From contig JAEKLU010000042.1 in assembly GCA_019509685.1 (NCBI GenBank), positions 1 through 11,726 of the forward strand: DNA of 11,726 nt, written 5' to 3'. The notes under the pieces were generated by a model. It was given only the letters and a program-made list of their open reading frames with translations, did no database searches and was not told where the DNA came from. A program made the position numbers and the translations under genes. This DNA is from Mesorhizobium sp. (GTDB taxonomy: Bacteria > Pseudomonadota > Alphaproteobacteria > Rhizobiales > Rhizobiaceae). Shown in pieces: positions 1 to 8,359 of this stretch (positions are counted from its first letter, which is position 1; every line of letters starts with the position of its first letter).

Positions 1-414
1 CGCTTCTTCGACGCGGGAGCATTCCGTCACCAGCCAGTCGGTCATGGCCGGCCAGTTGTCATCGGCGTAGCAATTCACATGCCACAGCGAATTGATGCCG
101 AGGCCTTGCGCGCTCTGCTCCGGCTTCAGCTTCAGCCTCGCTTCGATCGCCGGCTGGAACGGCTTCAGCCGCGACCAGGACTGCGTGGCGCCGAATTTTT
201 CATTGCGGCCGAAAAAGACGCCGACATGGTTTTGCGCCGGCGCGACATACATGGAAAGCACCAGGGCGAAGTCAGGCATTCCGCGTTGCCAGAACCAGGG
301 ACCACGGCGCACCAGCCTGGCTCTTTCTTCAGGATGCCGTTCGGCGAACAGCGTCCAGAAGCCGCGATGGCGGAACTCCGAGGCACGGCGGCCGCCGAAG
401 TCGAACTCACTCAT
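1..414 (-). CDS. Hypothetical protein, N-terminal part (cut by window start)
   Basis: An open frame of 138 codons runs from an ATG at 414 to the first base of the window without a stop, so the C-terminus is missing. The product begins MSEFDFGGRRASEF and is rich in aromatic and charged residues, including WFWQRG near residue 40 and NHVGVFFGRNEKFGA near residues 60-75. I see no signal peptide or membrane helix, so it is probably cytosolic. The pattern of an aromatic strand followed by VGVFFG faintly recalls DUF4268-type proteins, but I do not recognise the family with confidence and assign no function. It starts 22 bp after the gapR stop on the same strand, so the two may be co-transcribed. The opposite strand in the same codon register is also open, but its product is Arg/Pro-rich and not protein-like, so I treat that as a shadow. 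Confidence 0.72.
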   Translation of the reverse strand, partial: MSEFDFGGRRASEFRHRGFWTLFAERHPEERARLVRRGPWFWQRGMPDFALVLSMYVAPAQNHVGVFFGRNEKFGATQSWSRLKPFQPAIEARLKLKPEQSAQGLGINSLWHVNCYADDNWPAMTDWLVTECSRVEEA

Positions 415-436
415 GGCCGGCTTCCGGCCATGAGGG

Positions 437-697
437 TTACACCATGCCGAGCGCGGCCTTGTAGAGATCGAGGATGGTCTCCTCCTCCTGGCGCTCGGCC
501 TGATCCTTCTTGCGCAGCCGCACGATGGTGCGGACCGCCTTGGTGTCGAAACCGGTGCCCTTGGCCTCGGCATAGACGTCCTTGATGTCGTCGGAAATCG
601 TCTTCTTTTCCTCCTCGAGGCGCTCGATGCGCTCGATGATGGCGCGCAGCTGGCCGGCGGCTACAGTCTGGCTGGTCTCGGTGATCTCGTCGGCCAT
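437..697 (-). CDS. gapR: GapR family DNA-binding protein (DUF2312)
   Basis: This encodes an 86-residue protein starting [17 protein letters not shown]. It has an N-terminal coiled-coil helix ([20 protein letters not shown], about residues 20-39), the segment [11 protein letters not shown], a basic helix [19 protein letters not shown] and the ending [12 protein letters not shown]. This matches the layout and length of the DUF2312 family, whose Caulobacter member GapR is a nucleoid-associated protein that binds overtwisted, AT-rich DNA ahead of replication and transcription and stimulates topoisomerases. The function here is by family knowledge. I chose the ATG at 697 because GGAGAG lies about 8 bases upstream and the family start is MAD-like. 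Longer in-frame starts up to 826 add low-complexity Arg/Ser sequence and are rejected. It lies downstream of pyc with about 150 bp between, so it probably has its own promoter. Confidence 0.92.
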   Translation of the reverse strand: MADEITETSQTVAAGQLRAIIERIERLEEEKKTISDDIKDVYAEAKGTGFDTKAVRTIVRLRKKDQAERQEEETILDLYKAALGMV

Positions 698-850
698 TTC
701 TTCTCTCCGCGTCTTTCTGGGGGCAAGGCGATTCCCGCCGTGCCAAATTGGAGCGGGTTCCCTGCCCGAGCGGGCGCGGCGGGTCAAGCCACTATCGAGC
801 CGTTGTGAACTGCTACTGTCATCCACCCGCCTCGCGCCGCGCGCAGCTCG

Positions 851-3800
851 TTATTTAAAGGCGATCAGCAGATCCTTGGCATCGATCTGGTCGCCGGCCC
901 TGACCAGCACTTCGGCGATCTCGCCGTCGCGCTCGGCATGGAGTGCCGTTTCCATCTTCATCGCCTCGATCGACAACAGCACATCGCCCGCTTTGACCGC
1001 CTGTCCGGACGCCACGGCGAGTGCCGAGACCACGCCAGGCATCGGCGCGCCGACATGCGCTTCATTGCCGGGCTCGGCCTTGCGCCGCGCCTTGGCCGCC
1101 GATGCGCCGTGCGCCCTGTCCGGCACCCTCACGCGGCGCGGCTGGCCGTTGAGCTCGAAGAAGACTGTGACCATGCCCTTCTCGTCGACATCGCCGAGCG
1201 CCAGGCAGCGCACGACCAGCGTCTTGCCTTTCTCGATGTCGAGGAAAATCTCGTCTTCCGACTTCATGCCGTAGAAATAAGTCGGCGTCGGCAGCACGCT
1301 GACCGGCCCGTAGGTTTCCTGCGCGGCGGCGAAGTCGGTGAACACCTTCGGATACATCAGCCACGAGGCGAATTCATACTCCGAGAGCTTGCGCTCCAGC
1401 TTTGCCTCGATGTCCTTGCGGCTGGCCTTGAGGTCGGCCGCTTTCAAAAGCGAGCCCGGCCGCGCGGTGATCGGCTTGTCGCCTTTCAGCGCCTTCTTTT
1501 GCAGCGCCGCGGGCCAGCCGCCGGGCGATTGGCCGAGATCGCCGCGCAGCATCGACACGACCGAGTCCGGGAAAGCGATGTCCTTGGCCGGGTTCTCGAC
1601 ATCGGCGACGGTGAGATCCTGGCTCACCATCATCAGCGCCATGTCGCCGACAACCTTGGAGGACGGTGTCACCTTGACGATGTCACCGAACATCAAATTG
1701 ACGTCGTGATAGGCCTGCGCCACCTCATGCCAGCGCGTCTCGAGACCCAGCGAGCGCGCCTGCTCCTTGAGGTTGGTGAACTGGCCGCCCGGCATCTCGT
1801 GCAGATAGACCTCCGAGGCTGGCCCCTTGAGGTCGCTCTCGAAGGCGGCGTACTGGTTGCGCACTGCTTCCCAATAGAAGGAGATGCGGCGGATCCATTG
1901 CGGATCGAGGCCAGGGTCACGCTCGGTGCCCTTAAGCGCCTCGACGATCGAACCGAGGCAAGGCTGCGAGGTGTTGCCGGAGAAGGAATCCATCGCCGCG
2001 TCGATGGCGTCGGCGCCGCTTTCCACTGCCGCCAGCACGGTGGCCGCCGACAGACCGGAGGTGTCGTGTGTGTGGAAATGGATCGGCAGGTCGGTCGCTT
2101 CGCGCAACGCCTTGAACAGCACCCGCGCCGCGGCCGGCTTCAACAGGCCGGCCATGTCCTTGACGGCGATGATATGCGCGCCGGCCGCTTCCAGTTCCTT
2201 GGCCAGCCCGACATAGTATTTGAGGTCGTATTTGGCGCGCGCCGGATCGAGGATGTCGCCGGTGTAGCACATCGCCGCTTCGACGAGCTTGCCCTCGGCG
2301 CCGACCGCGTCCATGGCGACGCGCATGTTTTCCACCCAGTTCAGACAGTCGAAGACGCGGAACAGGTCGACGCCGCCGCTGGCTGCCTGTTTGACGAAAT
2401 GCTGCACGACATTGTCGGGATAGTTGGTGTAGCCGACGCCATTGGCGCCGCGCAGAAGCATCTGCAGCAGGAGATTTGGCGCGGCTTCGCGCACTTGCGA
2501 GAGCCGTTCCCAGGGATCCTCGGTGAGGAAGCGCATGGCGACGTCGAAGGTCGCTCCGCCCCAGCATTCGAGCGACAAGAGCTGCGGCAGCGCTCGCGCA
2601 TAGGTGCCGGCGATGCCGACGATGTCATGCGTGCGCATGCGCGTGGCAAGCAGCGACTGGTGGCCGTCGCGCATCGTCGTGTCGGTGACCAGCACCTGGC
2701 GCTGCTCGCGCATCCAGGCGGCGAACTTCTCAGGTCCGAGCACGTCGAGCCGCTGCTTGCTGCCGTCCGGAACATGACCGTTGAGATAAGGCACCACGGG
2801 CGCGGCTGCATTGGCCTTCGGCATCGGCCGGCCGCGTGTCTCCGGATGGCCGTTGACGCTGACATCGGCAAGGTAGTTGAGCAGCTTGGTGGCGCGGTCC
2901 TGCCGCTTCACCTGCTCGAACAGTTCCGGCGTCGTGTCGATGAACCGGGTCGTGTAGGAATTGTCGGCAAAGCGCGGGTGGTTGATGATCGCTTCGAGGA
3001 AGGTGAGGTTGGTGGCCACGCCGCGGATACGGAATTCGCGCAGCGCCCGGTTCATGCGGGCGATCGCTTCGCCGGGCGTCGGCGCCCACGCCGTCACCTT
3101 CTCCAGCAGCGGATCGTAGAAGCGGGTGATGACGGCGCCGGAATAGGCGGTGCCGCCATCGAGGCGGATGCCGAAGCCCGCCGCCTCGCGATAGGCGGTG
3201 ATGCGGCCATAGTCCGGAATGAAATTGTGCTCCGGGTCCTCGGTGGTGATGCGGCATTGCAGGGCGTGGCCGTTGAGCCGGATGTCCTTTTGCGCCGGAA
3301 CGCCGGATTCCTTCGTGCCGATGGCGAAGCCGTCGAGGATGTGTATCTGCGCCTTGACGATGTCGATGCCGGTGACCTGCTCGGTGACGGTGTGCTCGAC
3401 CTGGATGCGCGGGTTGACCTCGATGAAATAGAACTTGCCGGTGTCGGCGTCCTGCAGGAACTCGACCGTGCCGGCGCCGATATAGCTGGTCTCGCCCGCG
3501 ATCTTCAGCGCGTAGCCGCAGAGCTCCTGGCGCAGCGCTTCGCTCAAGTAAGGCGCCGGCGCGCGCTCCACGACCTTCTGGTTGCGACGCTGGATCGAAC
3601 AGTCGCTGGATCGAACAGTCGCGCTCGAACAGGTGCACGGCATTGCCGTGCGTGTCGCCAAGCACCTGCACCTCGACATGGCGGGCGCGCTCGATCAGCT
3701 TCTCGAGATAGACCTCGTCCTTGCCGAAGGCGGCCTTGGCCTCACGTTTGCCTTCCATGACCTCGCGCGCGAGGTCGGCTTCCGCGCGGATGGCGCGCAT

Positions 3801-4325
3801 GCCGCGGCCACCGCCGCCCCACGAGGCCTTGAGCATGACCGGATAACCGACCTCGGCGGCAAGCTTCTTCACCGCCTCCATGTCGTCGGGCAGCGGATTG
3901 GTGGCTGGCACCACCGGCACGCCAACCTCGATCGCCAAATTGCGCGCGGCGACCTTGTTGCCCAACCTGCGCATCGTCTCCGGCTTAGGGCCGATAAAGG
4001 TGATGCCGGCTTCGCCGCAGGCCTCGGCGAATTCCGGGCTCTCCGACAACAGGCCGTAACCGGGATGGATGGCGTCGGCGCCGGACAGCCTGGCGACGCG
4101 GATCACCTCATCGATCGACAGGTAACTCTCGATCGGCCCCATGTCCTTGGCGAGATGTGGTCCACGCCCGACCTGGTAGCTCTCGTCTGCCTTGAAGCGA
4201 TGCAGCGAATATTTGTCCTCCTCCGCCCAGATCGCCACGGTTTTAAGGCCGAGCTCGTTGGCCGCGCGAAAGACGCGAATGGCGATTTCGGACCGGTTGG
4301 CGACGAGGATCTTCGTGATGGCCAA
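851..4325 (-). pseudogene. pyc: Pyruvate carboxylase, frameshifted by a 16-bp tandem duplication
   Basis: Pyruvate carboxylase makes oxaloacetate from pyruvate, bicarbonate and ATP using biotin (anaplerosis, cytosol). With one repeat copy removed, the frame gives 1152 residues, the normal length for rhizobial PYC. The biotin carboxylase domain covers about 1-455 (start AITKILVANRSEIAIRVF, glycine loop ASWGGGGRGM, FIEVNPRIQVEH near 296-307). The carboxyltransferase domain covers about 530-800: TTMRDGHQSLL with Asp548, carboxylated Lys717 in AVKDMAGLL, metal-binding His746/His748 in HFHTHD. The biotinyl domain ends the chain with AMKMET, biotin Lys1118. The duplication at 3588-3622 shifts the frame after residue 241. 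The upstream frame then runs nonsense to a stop near 2730 (531 residues), while the correct frame continues open from about 3620 to the TAA at 851-853. The start is TTG at 4325, with GGAG 8 bases upstream and family-typical AITKILVAN after it. As written, no full enzyme is made, but the pristine remainder suggests a fresh or artefactual lesion. Confidence 0.93.
3588..3622. repeat. 16-bp perfect tandem duplication inside pyc
   Basis: The unit gctggatcgaacagtc occurs twice head to tail at 3589-3604 and 3605-3620. Period-16 identity extends one base to the left and two bases to the right, so the tract spans 3588-3622. Sixteen is not a multiple of three. Deleting one unit restores the conserved PYC reading FERDCSIQRRNQKVVE without any other change, which shows the extra copy is the cause of the frameshift. 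Confidence 0.97.
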
Positions 4326-4333
4326 GGACAGGG

Positions 4334-4337
4334 CTCC
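4334..4337 (-). promoter_or_regulatory. Ribosome binding site deciding the pyc TTG start
   Basis: On the minus strand GGAG lies 8 bases before the TTG at 4325-4323. No ATG lies in frame close to the conserved N-terminus; the next upstream in-frame candidate (another TTG at 4367) would add 14 non-conserved residues and lacks an obvious site. I therefore take TTG 4325 as the start. Confidence 0.6.
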
Positions 4338-4412
4338 AGCAGCGTAAGGGAAGATGAACCGGCGCAATGATTAACGTGAAAATGCTGCAGCGCAAACAGA
4401 ATCGCGCGACAT

Positions 4413-4426
4413 CTAAAACGATTTAG
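4413..4426. promoter_or_regulatory. Imperfect palindrome upstream of pyc, possible operator
   Basis: The 14-base sequence ctaaaacgatttag is a 12/14 palindrome around a central CG, about 90 bases upstream of the pyc start in an AT-richer stretch between the livJ terminator and pyc. A central CG with A/T-rich arms is the general shape of LacI-family operators. S. meliloti PckR is a LacI-family regulator of central carbon genes, but I cannot confirm that its motif matches. It may be an operator for pyc, or chance. Confidence 0.3.
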
Positions 4427-4541
4427 GTCCCCTATTTGCGCCACCGGCATCGCTGTCGCCTTGCTGCCGCCAAGGAGAAGATCGCAAGCGGTGTTCCCAA
4501 GGCCAGTCAAGGCCGCCCGAAGGTCGGCCCATCGCGTCAAC

Positions 4542-4570
4542 GAAAAATGCCCGGCGCAAGCGCCGGGCAT
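4542..4570 (-). terminator. Rho-independent terminator of livJ
   Basis: The perfect 10-bp inverted repeat atgcccggcg / cgccgggcat (4547-4556 and 4561-4570) has a 4-base loop. On the minus strand it is followed at once by a T-run (4546-4543). It lies 27 bases downstream of the livJ stop, so it ends the livJ transcript, and probably the whole liv cluster, before pyc. Confidence 0.92.
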
Positions 4571-4597
4571 CGCGAAAAGTCGACTTCTGTAGCCGGC

Positions 4598-5716
4598 TTA
4601 TTTTTCGAAGTAGCTGTACTTGCCGTCGTCGCCCTTCTTCCATTCGTAGATGACGTAGTCAGGACGGGTGATATCGCCCTTGGCGTCATAGCCGATGTCG
4701 CCGATGGCCGTCTTCCAGGTGTTGGCCCGGATCGTCTCGCCGACCTTCTGCGCGTCGTCGGCCGAACCGGTCTTGGCGATCGCCTGGGCGATGATCTGCA
4801 CGGCGGCGTAGGAGTAGAGCGTGTAGGCTTCCGGCTCGAAGCCGGCAGCACGGAACTTCTCGACCACTTCCTTGGCGGCCGGATTCTTGCGCGGATCCGG
4901 AGCGAAGGTGTTGAGCGTGCCGGCAACGGCGTCGCCCGCGATCGAGGCCAGTTCGTTGGAGACGATGCCGTCACCCGAGAACAGCGGCGCCTTCAGGCCC
5001 TGGTCGGCCGACTGACGGATGATCAGGCCGGCTTCGGTGTGCAGGCCACCCCAGTAGATGAGCGTGACGCCGCTTTCCTTCATCTTGGCGATGAGCGCCG
5101 AGAAGTCCTTGTCGCCGACGTTGACGCCTTCATACATCACTTCCGTGATGCCGTTGGCGTTCAGGTTCTTCTTGGTCTCGTCGGCAAGGCCCTGACCGTA
5201 AGGCGTCTTGTCGTGGACGATAGCGATCTTGGCGTCCTTGAAGTTCTTGGCGATGTAGTCGCCGGCAACCTTGCCCTGCTGGTCGTCGCGACCGCAGGTG
5301 CGGAAGGTATTCCACATGCCGCGCTCGGTGAACTTCGGGTTGGTCGCGGCCGGCGTGATCTCGAGGATGCCGTTCTCCTGATAGACTTCCGAAGCCGGGA
5401 TCGAGACGCCCGAGTTGAAGTGGCCGTCGACGTACTTGACGCCGTCGGCGACGAACTTGTTGGCCACCGAAATGCCCTGCTTGGGATCGGAGACGTCGTC
5501 ACCGATCTCGAGCTTGAGCTGCTGGCCGTTGACGCCGCCCGCCGCGTTGATGTCGGCGATCGCCTGCTCGGCGCCCTTCTGCAACTGTGCGCCGAACGCA
5601 GCGTTCGGACCGGTGATCGGACCGGCAACGCCGATCAGGATATCGGCGGCCCACGCGCTGCCGCTGAACGCGACGAACGCGGTCAGCGCCACGGCGGACA
5701 AGAGTGATTTTTTCAT
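4598..5716 (-). CDS. livJ: Branched-chain amino acid ABC transporter, periplasmic binding protein
   Basis: A 372-residue protein with a clear Sec signal peptide: MKK, a hydrophobic core, and a cleavage site SAWA|AD after residue 23. The mature part starts [21 protein letters not shown], the usual opening of the LivJ/LivK/BraC periplasmic binding fold (Peripla_BP type I), and contains the conserved segments [30 protein letters not shown] and [13 protein letters not shown]. It captures amino acids in the periplasm and delivers them to LivHM. In rhizobia, related Bra systems accept a broad range of amino acids, so leucine/isoleucine/valine specificity is not certain here. The ATG at 5716 has GGGAG 7 bases upstream. 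It follows the small membrane protein gene after 137 bp and ends in a strong terminator, so it may also be transcribed separately and in excess over the membrane parts. livJ, livK and braC are interchangeable names for this gene. Confidence 0.95.
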   Translation of the reverse strand: MKKSLLSAVALTAFVAFSGSAWAADILIGVAGPITGPNAAFGAQLQKGAEQAIADINAAGGVNGQQLKLEIGDDVSDPKQGISVANKFVADGVKYVDGHFNSGVSIPASEVYQENGILEITPAATNPKFTERGMWNTFRTCGRDDQQGKVAGDYIAKNFKDAKIAIVHDKTPYGQGLADETKKNLNANGITEVMYEGVNVGDKDFSALIAKMKESGVTLIYWGGLHTEAGLIIRQSADQGLKAPLFSGDGIVSNELASIAGDAVAGTLNTFAPDPRKNPAAKEVVEKFRAAGFEPEAYTLYSYAAVQIIAQAIAKTGSADDAQKVGETIRANTWKTAIGDIGYDAKGDITRPDYVIYEWKKGDDGKYSYFEK

Positions 5717-5853
5717 TGAAACGCTCCCATTTACGGAGTGGGCGTGGATGACACTTTCATGCGATGCCCACCCTTATCGCAGAAAGCATAGAATGCCGAT
5801 TTTCAGGCACTTGTCACGCCGATTCATCCCCGAAACGGCGTTAATGGTGAACG
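5717..5853 (-). other. Intergenic region before livJ
   Basis: This is the only sizeable gap inside the liv cluster (137 bp). It holds a 6-bp inverted repeat acgccg / cggcgt (5816-5821 and 5836-5841, 14-base loop) with no T-run, and the livJ ribosome binding site. I searched by eye for a -35/-10 pair and found none with acceptable spacing, so a separate livJ promoter is plausible but unproven. Confidence 0.35.
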
Positions 5854-6201
5854 TCAACCTTTCGGTTTCCAGCTCAATAAGGAAGCTCTTTCATAGAGCC
5901 AATTATACTGTGTCACCATCTGGCTGGTGCGGGTGTATTGATAGCCGACAAAGCCCAATATCATCAGCACGATGGTATCGATGATGTAGTAGTGCAGCGA
6001 AAACATCGTGCCGCCGAACAAGGCATGATGGATAAACCTGATGCCGATGCCGAGGCCGAGCATGTAGAAGAACAACTGCACGTAGCTACGCCAGGTCTGT
6101 GCCGCCGCCTTGCCCGTCATCCAGGCCGCCCAACCGCCGAGCAGGCAGGTGACGAACAGAAACTGGAAGATATTGGCCTCTTCGTAGAGAATGCCTTGCA
6201 T
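5854..6201 (-). CDS. Small three-helix membrane protein in the liv cluster (probably DUF6867)
   Basis: A 115-residue protein, MQGILYEEANIFQF, with three likely transmembrane segments at about residues 11-29, 40-62 and 69-88. It has a charged C-terminal tail (YNWLYERASLLSWKPKG) and no signal peptide. I recall a conserved protein of this size and composition between livF and the binding-protein gene in rhizobia, now named DUF6867; this is from memory. No biochemical function is known to me. The start lies 14 bp after the livF stop, with only a weak AAGGGT as ribosome binding site, and the next gene is livJ. Its position suggests a membrane accessory or assembly factor of the Liv transporter, which is an inference from context alone. 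Confidence 0.82.
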   Translation of the reverse strand: MQGILYEEANIFQFLFVTCLLGGWAAWMTGKAAAQTWRSYVQLFFYMLGLGIGIRFIHHALFGGTMFSLHYYIIDTIVLMILGFVGYQYTRTSQMVTQYNWLYERASLLSWKPKG

Positions 6202-6215
6202 GATGGTGACCCTTA

Positions 6216-6944
6216 TCAGTGATGTCCGCCTTCGAGATAGGCGGCGCGCACTTCCGGATTGGCGAGCAGTTCCTTGCCGGTGCCGCTCATCGTCACGTTG
6301 CCGTTGACCATGACATAGGCGCGGTCGGCGAGTTTCAGCGCGCCGAAGGCGTTCTGTTCGACCAGGAACACGGTCAACCCCTGCGATTTGTTGAGCTCGC
6401 GGATGGCGTCGAAGATCTGCTTGACGATCAGCGGCGCCAGGCCCAGCGACGGCTCGTCGAGGAGAAGCAGCTTCGGCCGCGCCATCAGCGCGCGACCGAT
6501 CGACAGCATCTGCTGCTCGCCGCCCGACAGCGTGCCGCCACGCTGGCCGATGCGTTCCTTGAGACGCGGGAACAGCGTGAACACCTTCTCGACGTCCTCG
6601 TCATAGTGCTTGAGGTTGTCGAGGCTGGCGCCCATCTGCAGGTTTTCCATCACCGTCATGCGCGGGAAGATGCGGCGTCCTTCCGGCGATTGCGCAATGC
6701 GCATGCGGGCGATCTCATGCGTCGGCAACTGGGTGATGTCGGTGCCGGCGAAAGTGATGGTGCCGGCACGGGCGCGGGGCGCGCCGAAGATGGTCATCAT
6801 CAGCGTCGACTTGCCGGCGCCGTTGGCGCCGATCAGCGCCACGATCTCCCCCTGGTTGACGGAAACGTCGACGCCGTTCAGCGCCCGGATGTTGCCGTAA
6901 AAGGTCTGAACGCCCTTGATATCGAGCAGCGTTGTGCCGGCCAT
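6216..6944 (-). CDS. livF: Branched-chain amino acid ABC transporter, ATPase LivF
   Basis: A 242-residue ABC ATPase of normal LivF length. It shows Walker A GANGAGKS at residues 39-46, the Q-loop in RIAQSPEGRRIFP near 85, the signature LSGGE at 139-143 and Walker B LLLLDEP at 159-165. The position of the switch histidine reads LVEQN, with glutamine instead of histidine, which is usual in LivF. It pairs with LivG on the cytoplasmic face of LivHM and powers uptake by ATP hydrolysis. The ATG at 6944 shares its A with the TAA stop of livG (TAATG), and GGAGGG sits 8 bases upstream inside livG, so translation is probably coupled. Confidence 0.96.
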   Translation of the reverse strand: MAGTTLLDIKGVQTFYGNIRALNGVDVSVNQGEIVALIGANGAGKSTLMMTIFGAPRARAGTITFAGTDITQLPTHEIARMRIAQSPEGRRIFPRMTVMENLQMGASLDNLKHYDEDVEKVFTLFPRLKERIGQRGGTLSGGEQQMLSIGRALMARPKLLLLDEPSLGLAPLIVKQIFDAIRELNKSQGLTVFLVEQNAFGALKLADRAYVMVNGNVTMSGTGKELLANPEVRAAYLEGGHH

Positions 6945-8359
6945 TATTTGCGCCCTCCACGCGTCGCGGGCTTGGCCGCCACTTCCTTCGCAAGCGCCTT
7001 GGCCTGGCCGATCCAGTCTTCGCGCGTGATGCGCCCGTCAAAGGCAAGATAAGCTTCCGCCGCTTCGATATCGGTTTTCTTCCAGGCGGCGATCTGGTCG
7101 AAATGGAAGATGCCGTGCTCGTTGAGTTTTTTCTCGTTGACCGGGCCGATGCCTTTGATGCGGATCAGGCTGTCGGCCTTGCCGTCGCGCGGCGCATCGA
7201 GGCGGTTGGAGATGCCGCCGGCTTTCGCCGCAGCCGGCGGTCTCGCTGGCGCTTTGGCAACCGGTTTCTTCGCCGCTTTCGCGACCGGCTTTGCCGGAGC
7301 CGGTTCCGCGGTTGGCGGCACGACCGGCACGCTGGCTATGGATGCGGCGCGCGCATCGACCTGAGCCGCTTTCGACGCGCCCTTCGACACCGTCACGCGC
7401 TCGCCCTCGCTATGGCCGATCGTGTCGCTCACCGGTCCGGCGAGATACGATGACGACGAACCGGGGCCGTGCGCGGCGTCGGGGCCGGTGTCGAGTTGCT
7501 CGATGACATCCTCGTCGCCGACCTCGGTCAGCACCGTCTCGACCTCCTCGTCGTCGACGCCGAGATAGGCGGCGATGACGCGCGGGTCGGTGCGGACCGA
7601 CTGCGGATTGCCGTCGGAAATCTTGCGGCCATATTCCAGAACGACGACGTGATCGGAAATCTGCATGACCACCGACATGTCATGCTCGATGAGCAGGATC
7701 GACGTGCCGGTGGCCTTGATGCCCATCAGCAACTCGTTGAGGGCGGCCGATTCCTTCGGATTGAGGCCGGCGGCCGGCTCGTCGAGGCACAGAAGCTCGG
7801 GCCCGGTGCACATGGCACGCGCGATCTCCAGGCGGCGTTGCGCGCCATAGGGCAGATCGCCGGCCGGATCGTCAGCGCGGTCGACCAGGTCGGCCTTTTC
7901 CAGCCAGTGCCTGGCGAGGTCGATCGATTCGGCCGAGGCCTTACGATAGCTCGGGAAGCCGAACAGGCCGAGGAAGGTATAACCCGAGGCCTTCATCAGC
8001 TTGTTGTGCTGGGCAACCAGAAGGTTCTCGAGCAGCGTCATGCCGGAGAACAGGCGGATGTTCTGGAAGGTGCGCGCCACCTTGGCGCGTGCCGGGATCT
8101 CATGGTTGGGCAGACGCTCGAGCAGATAGGTAGAGCCGTCCTTCCGGTTGAGCGAGATCATGCCTTCCGACGGCTTGTAGAAGCCGGTGATGCAGTTGAA
8201 CACGGTCGTCTTGCCGGCGCCGTTGGGGCCGATAAGCGCGGTGATCTCGCCGCGCTTGGCCTGGAAGGACAGATCGCCGATGGCGACCAGGCCGCCGAAC
8301 TTCATCGACAGATGCTCGACCTGCAGGATGATATCGTTCGTGGAAGCTTGCGTGTCCAT
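6944..8359 (-). CDS. livG: LivG ATPase with extra C-terminal helix-hairpin-helix domain
   Basis: A 471-residue protein; LivG is usually about 255-295 residues. Residues 1-270 are a complete LivG ATPase: Walker A GPNGAGKT (44-51), Q-loop Gln99, the LivG-type signature LPYGAQRRLEIARA (169-182), Walker B LLCLDEP (189-195) and switch His226. Then follow an acidic stretch (about 269-290), a Ser/Gly segment, and an Ala/Pro/Lys-rich linker (about 340-380). The C-terminal domain (about 396-460) contains DSLIRIKGIGPVNEKKL, GIFHFDQIAAW and GRITREDWIGQAKAL. This resembles the helix-hairpin-helix tail found on rhizobial NuoE and ribosomal protein L21. The ATP-binding role in amino acid uptake is firm; the role of the tail is unknown. 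The ATG at 8359 overlaps the livM stop (TGATG) and has AAGGAGG 10 bases upstream. The linker and tail keep the same frame and base composition, so this is not a frameshift artefact. Confidence 0.94.
   Translation of the reverse strand: MDTQASTNDIILQVEHLSMKFGGLVAIGDLSFQAKRGEITALIGPNGAGKTTVFNCITGFYKPSEGMISLNRKDGSTYLLERLPNHEIPARAKVARTFQNIRLFSGMTLLENLLVAQHNKLMKASGYTFLGLFGFPSYRKASAESIDLARHWLEKADLVDRADDPAGDLPYGAQRRLEIARAMCTGPELLCLDEPAAGLNPKESAALNELLMGIKATGTSILLIEHDMSVVMQISDHVVVLEYGRKISDGNPQSVRTDPRVIAAYLGVDDEEVETVLTEVGDEDVIEQLDTGPDAAHGPGSSSSYLAGPVSDTIGHSEGERVTVSKGASKAAQVDARAASIASVPVVPPTAEPAPAKPVAKAAKKPVAKAPARPPAAAKAGGISNRLDAPRDGKADSLIRIKGIGPVNEKKLNEHGIFHFDQIAAWKKTDIEAAEAYLAFDGRITREDWIGQAKALAKEVAAKPATRGGRK

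Noticed and set aside
698..850. Possible terminator of pyc and promoter of gapR
   Set aside because: There are GC-rich short inverted repeats but no stem followed by a T-run, and the one TTGACC has no suitable -10 sequence at the right distance.
2730..3602. Continuation of the first pyc frame past the duplication
   Set aside because: The sequence after residue 241 is a +1-shifted reading of conserved PYC and is not a distinct domain.
938..3760. A 940-codon open frame on the plus strand opposite pyc
   Set aside because: It is antisense to the pyc coding sequence, and its product is His/Arg/Ala/Gly-rich without domains. Long antisense frames are common in high-GC genes with strong third-position bias.
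4436..5707. A 423-codon plus-strand open frame opposite livJ
   Set aside because: It is a mirror of livJ codon bias, has a low-complexity Val/Asp/Arg/Gly composition, and crosses the livJ terminator.
5785..5817. Possible livJ promoter GTGACA ... TATGCT on the minus strand
   Set aside because: The boxes are 21 bases apart, too far for a sigma-70 promoter.
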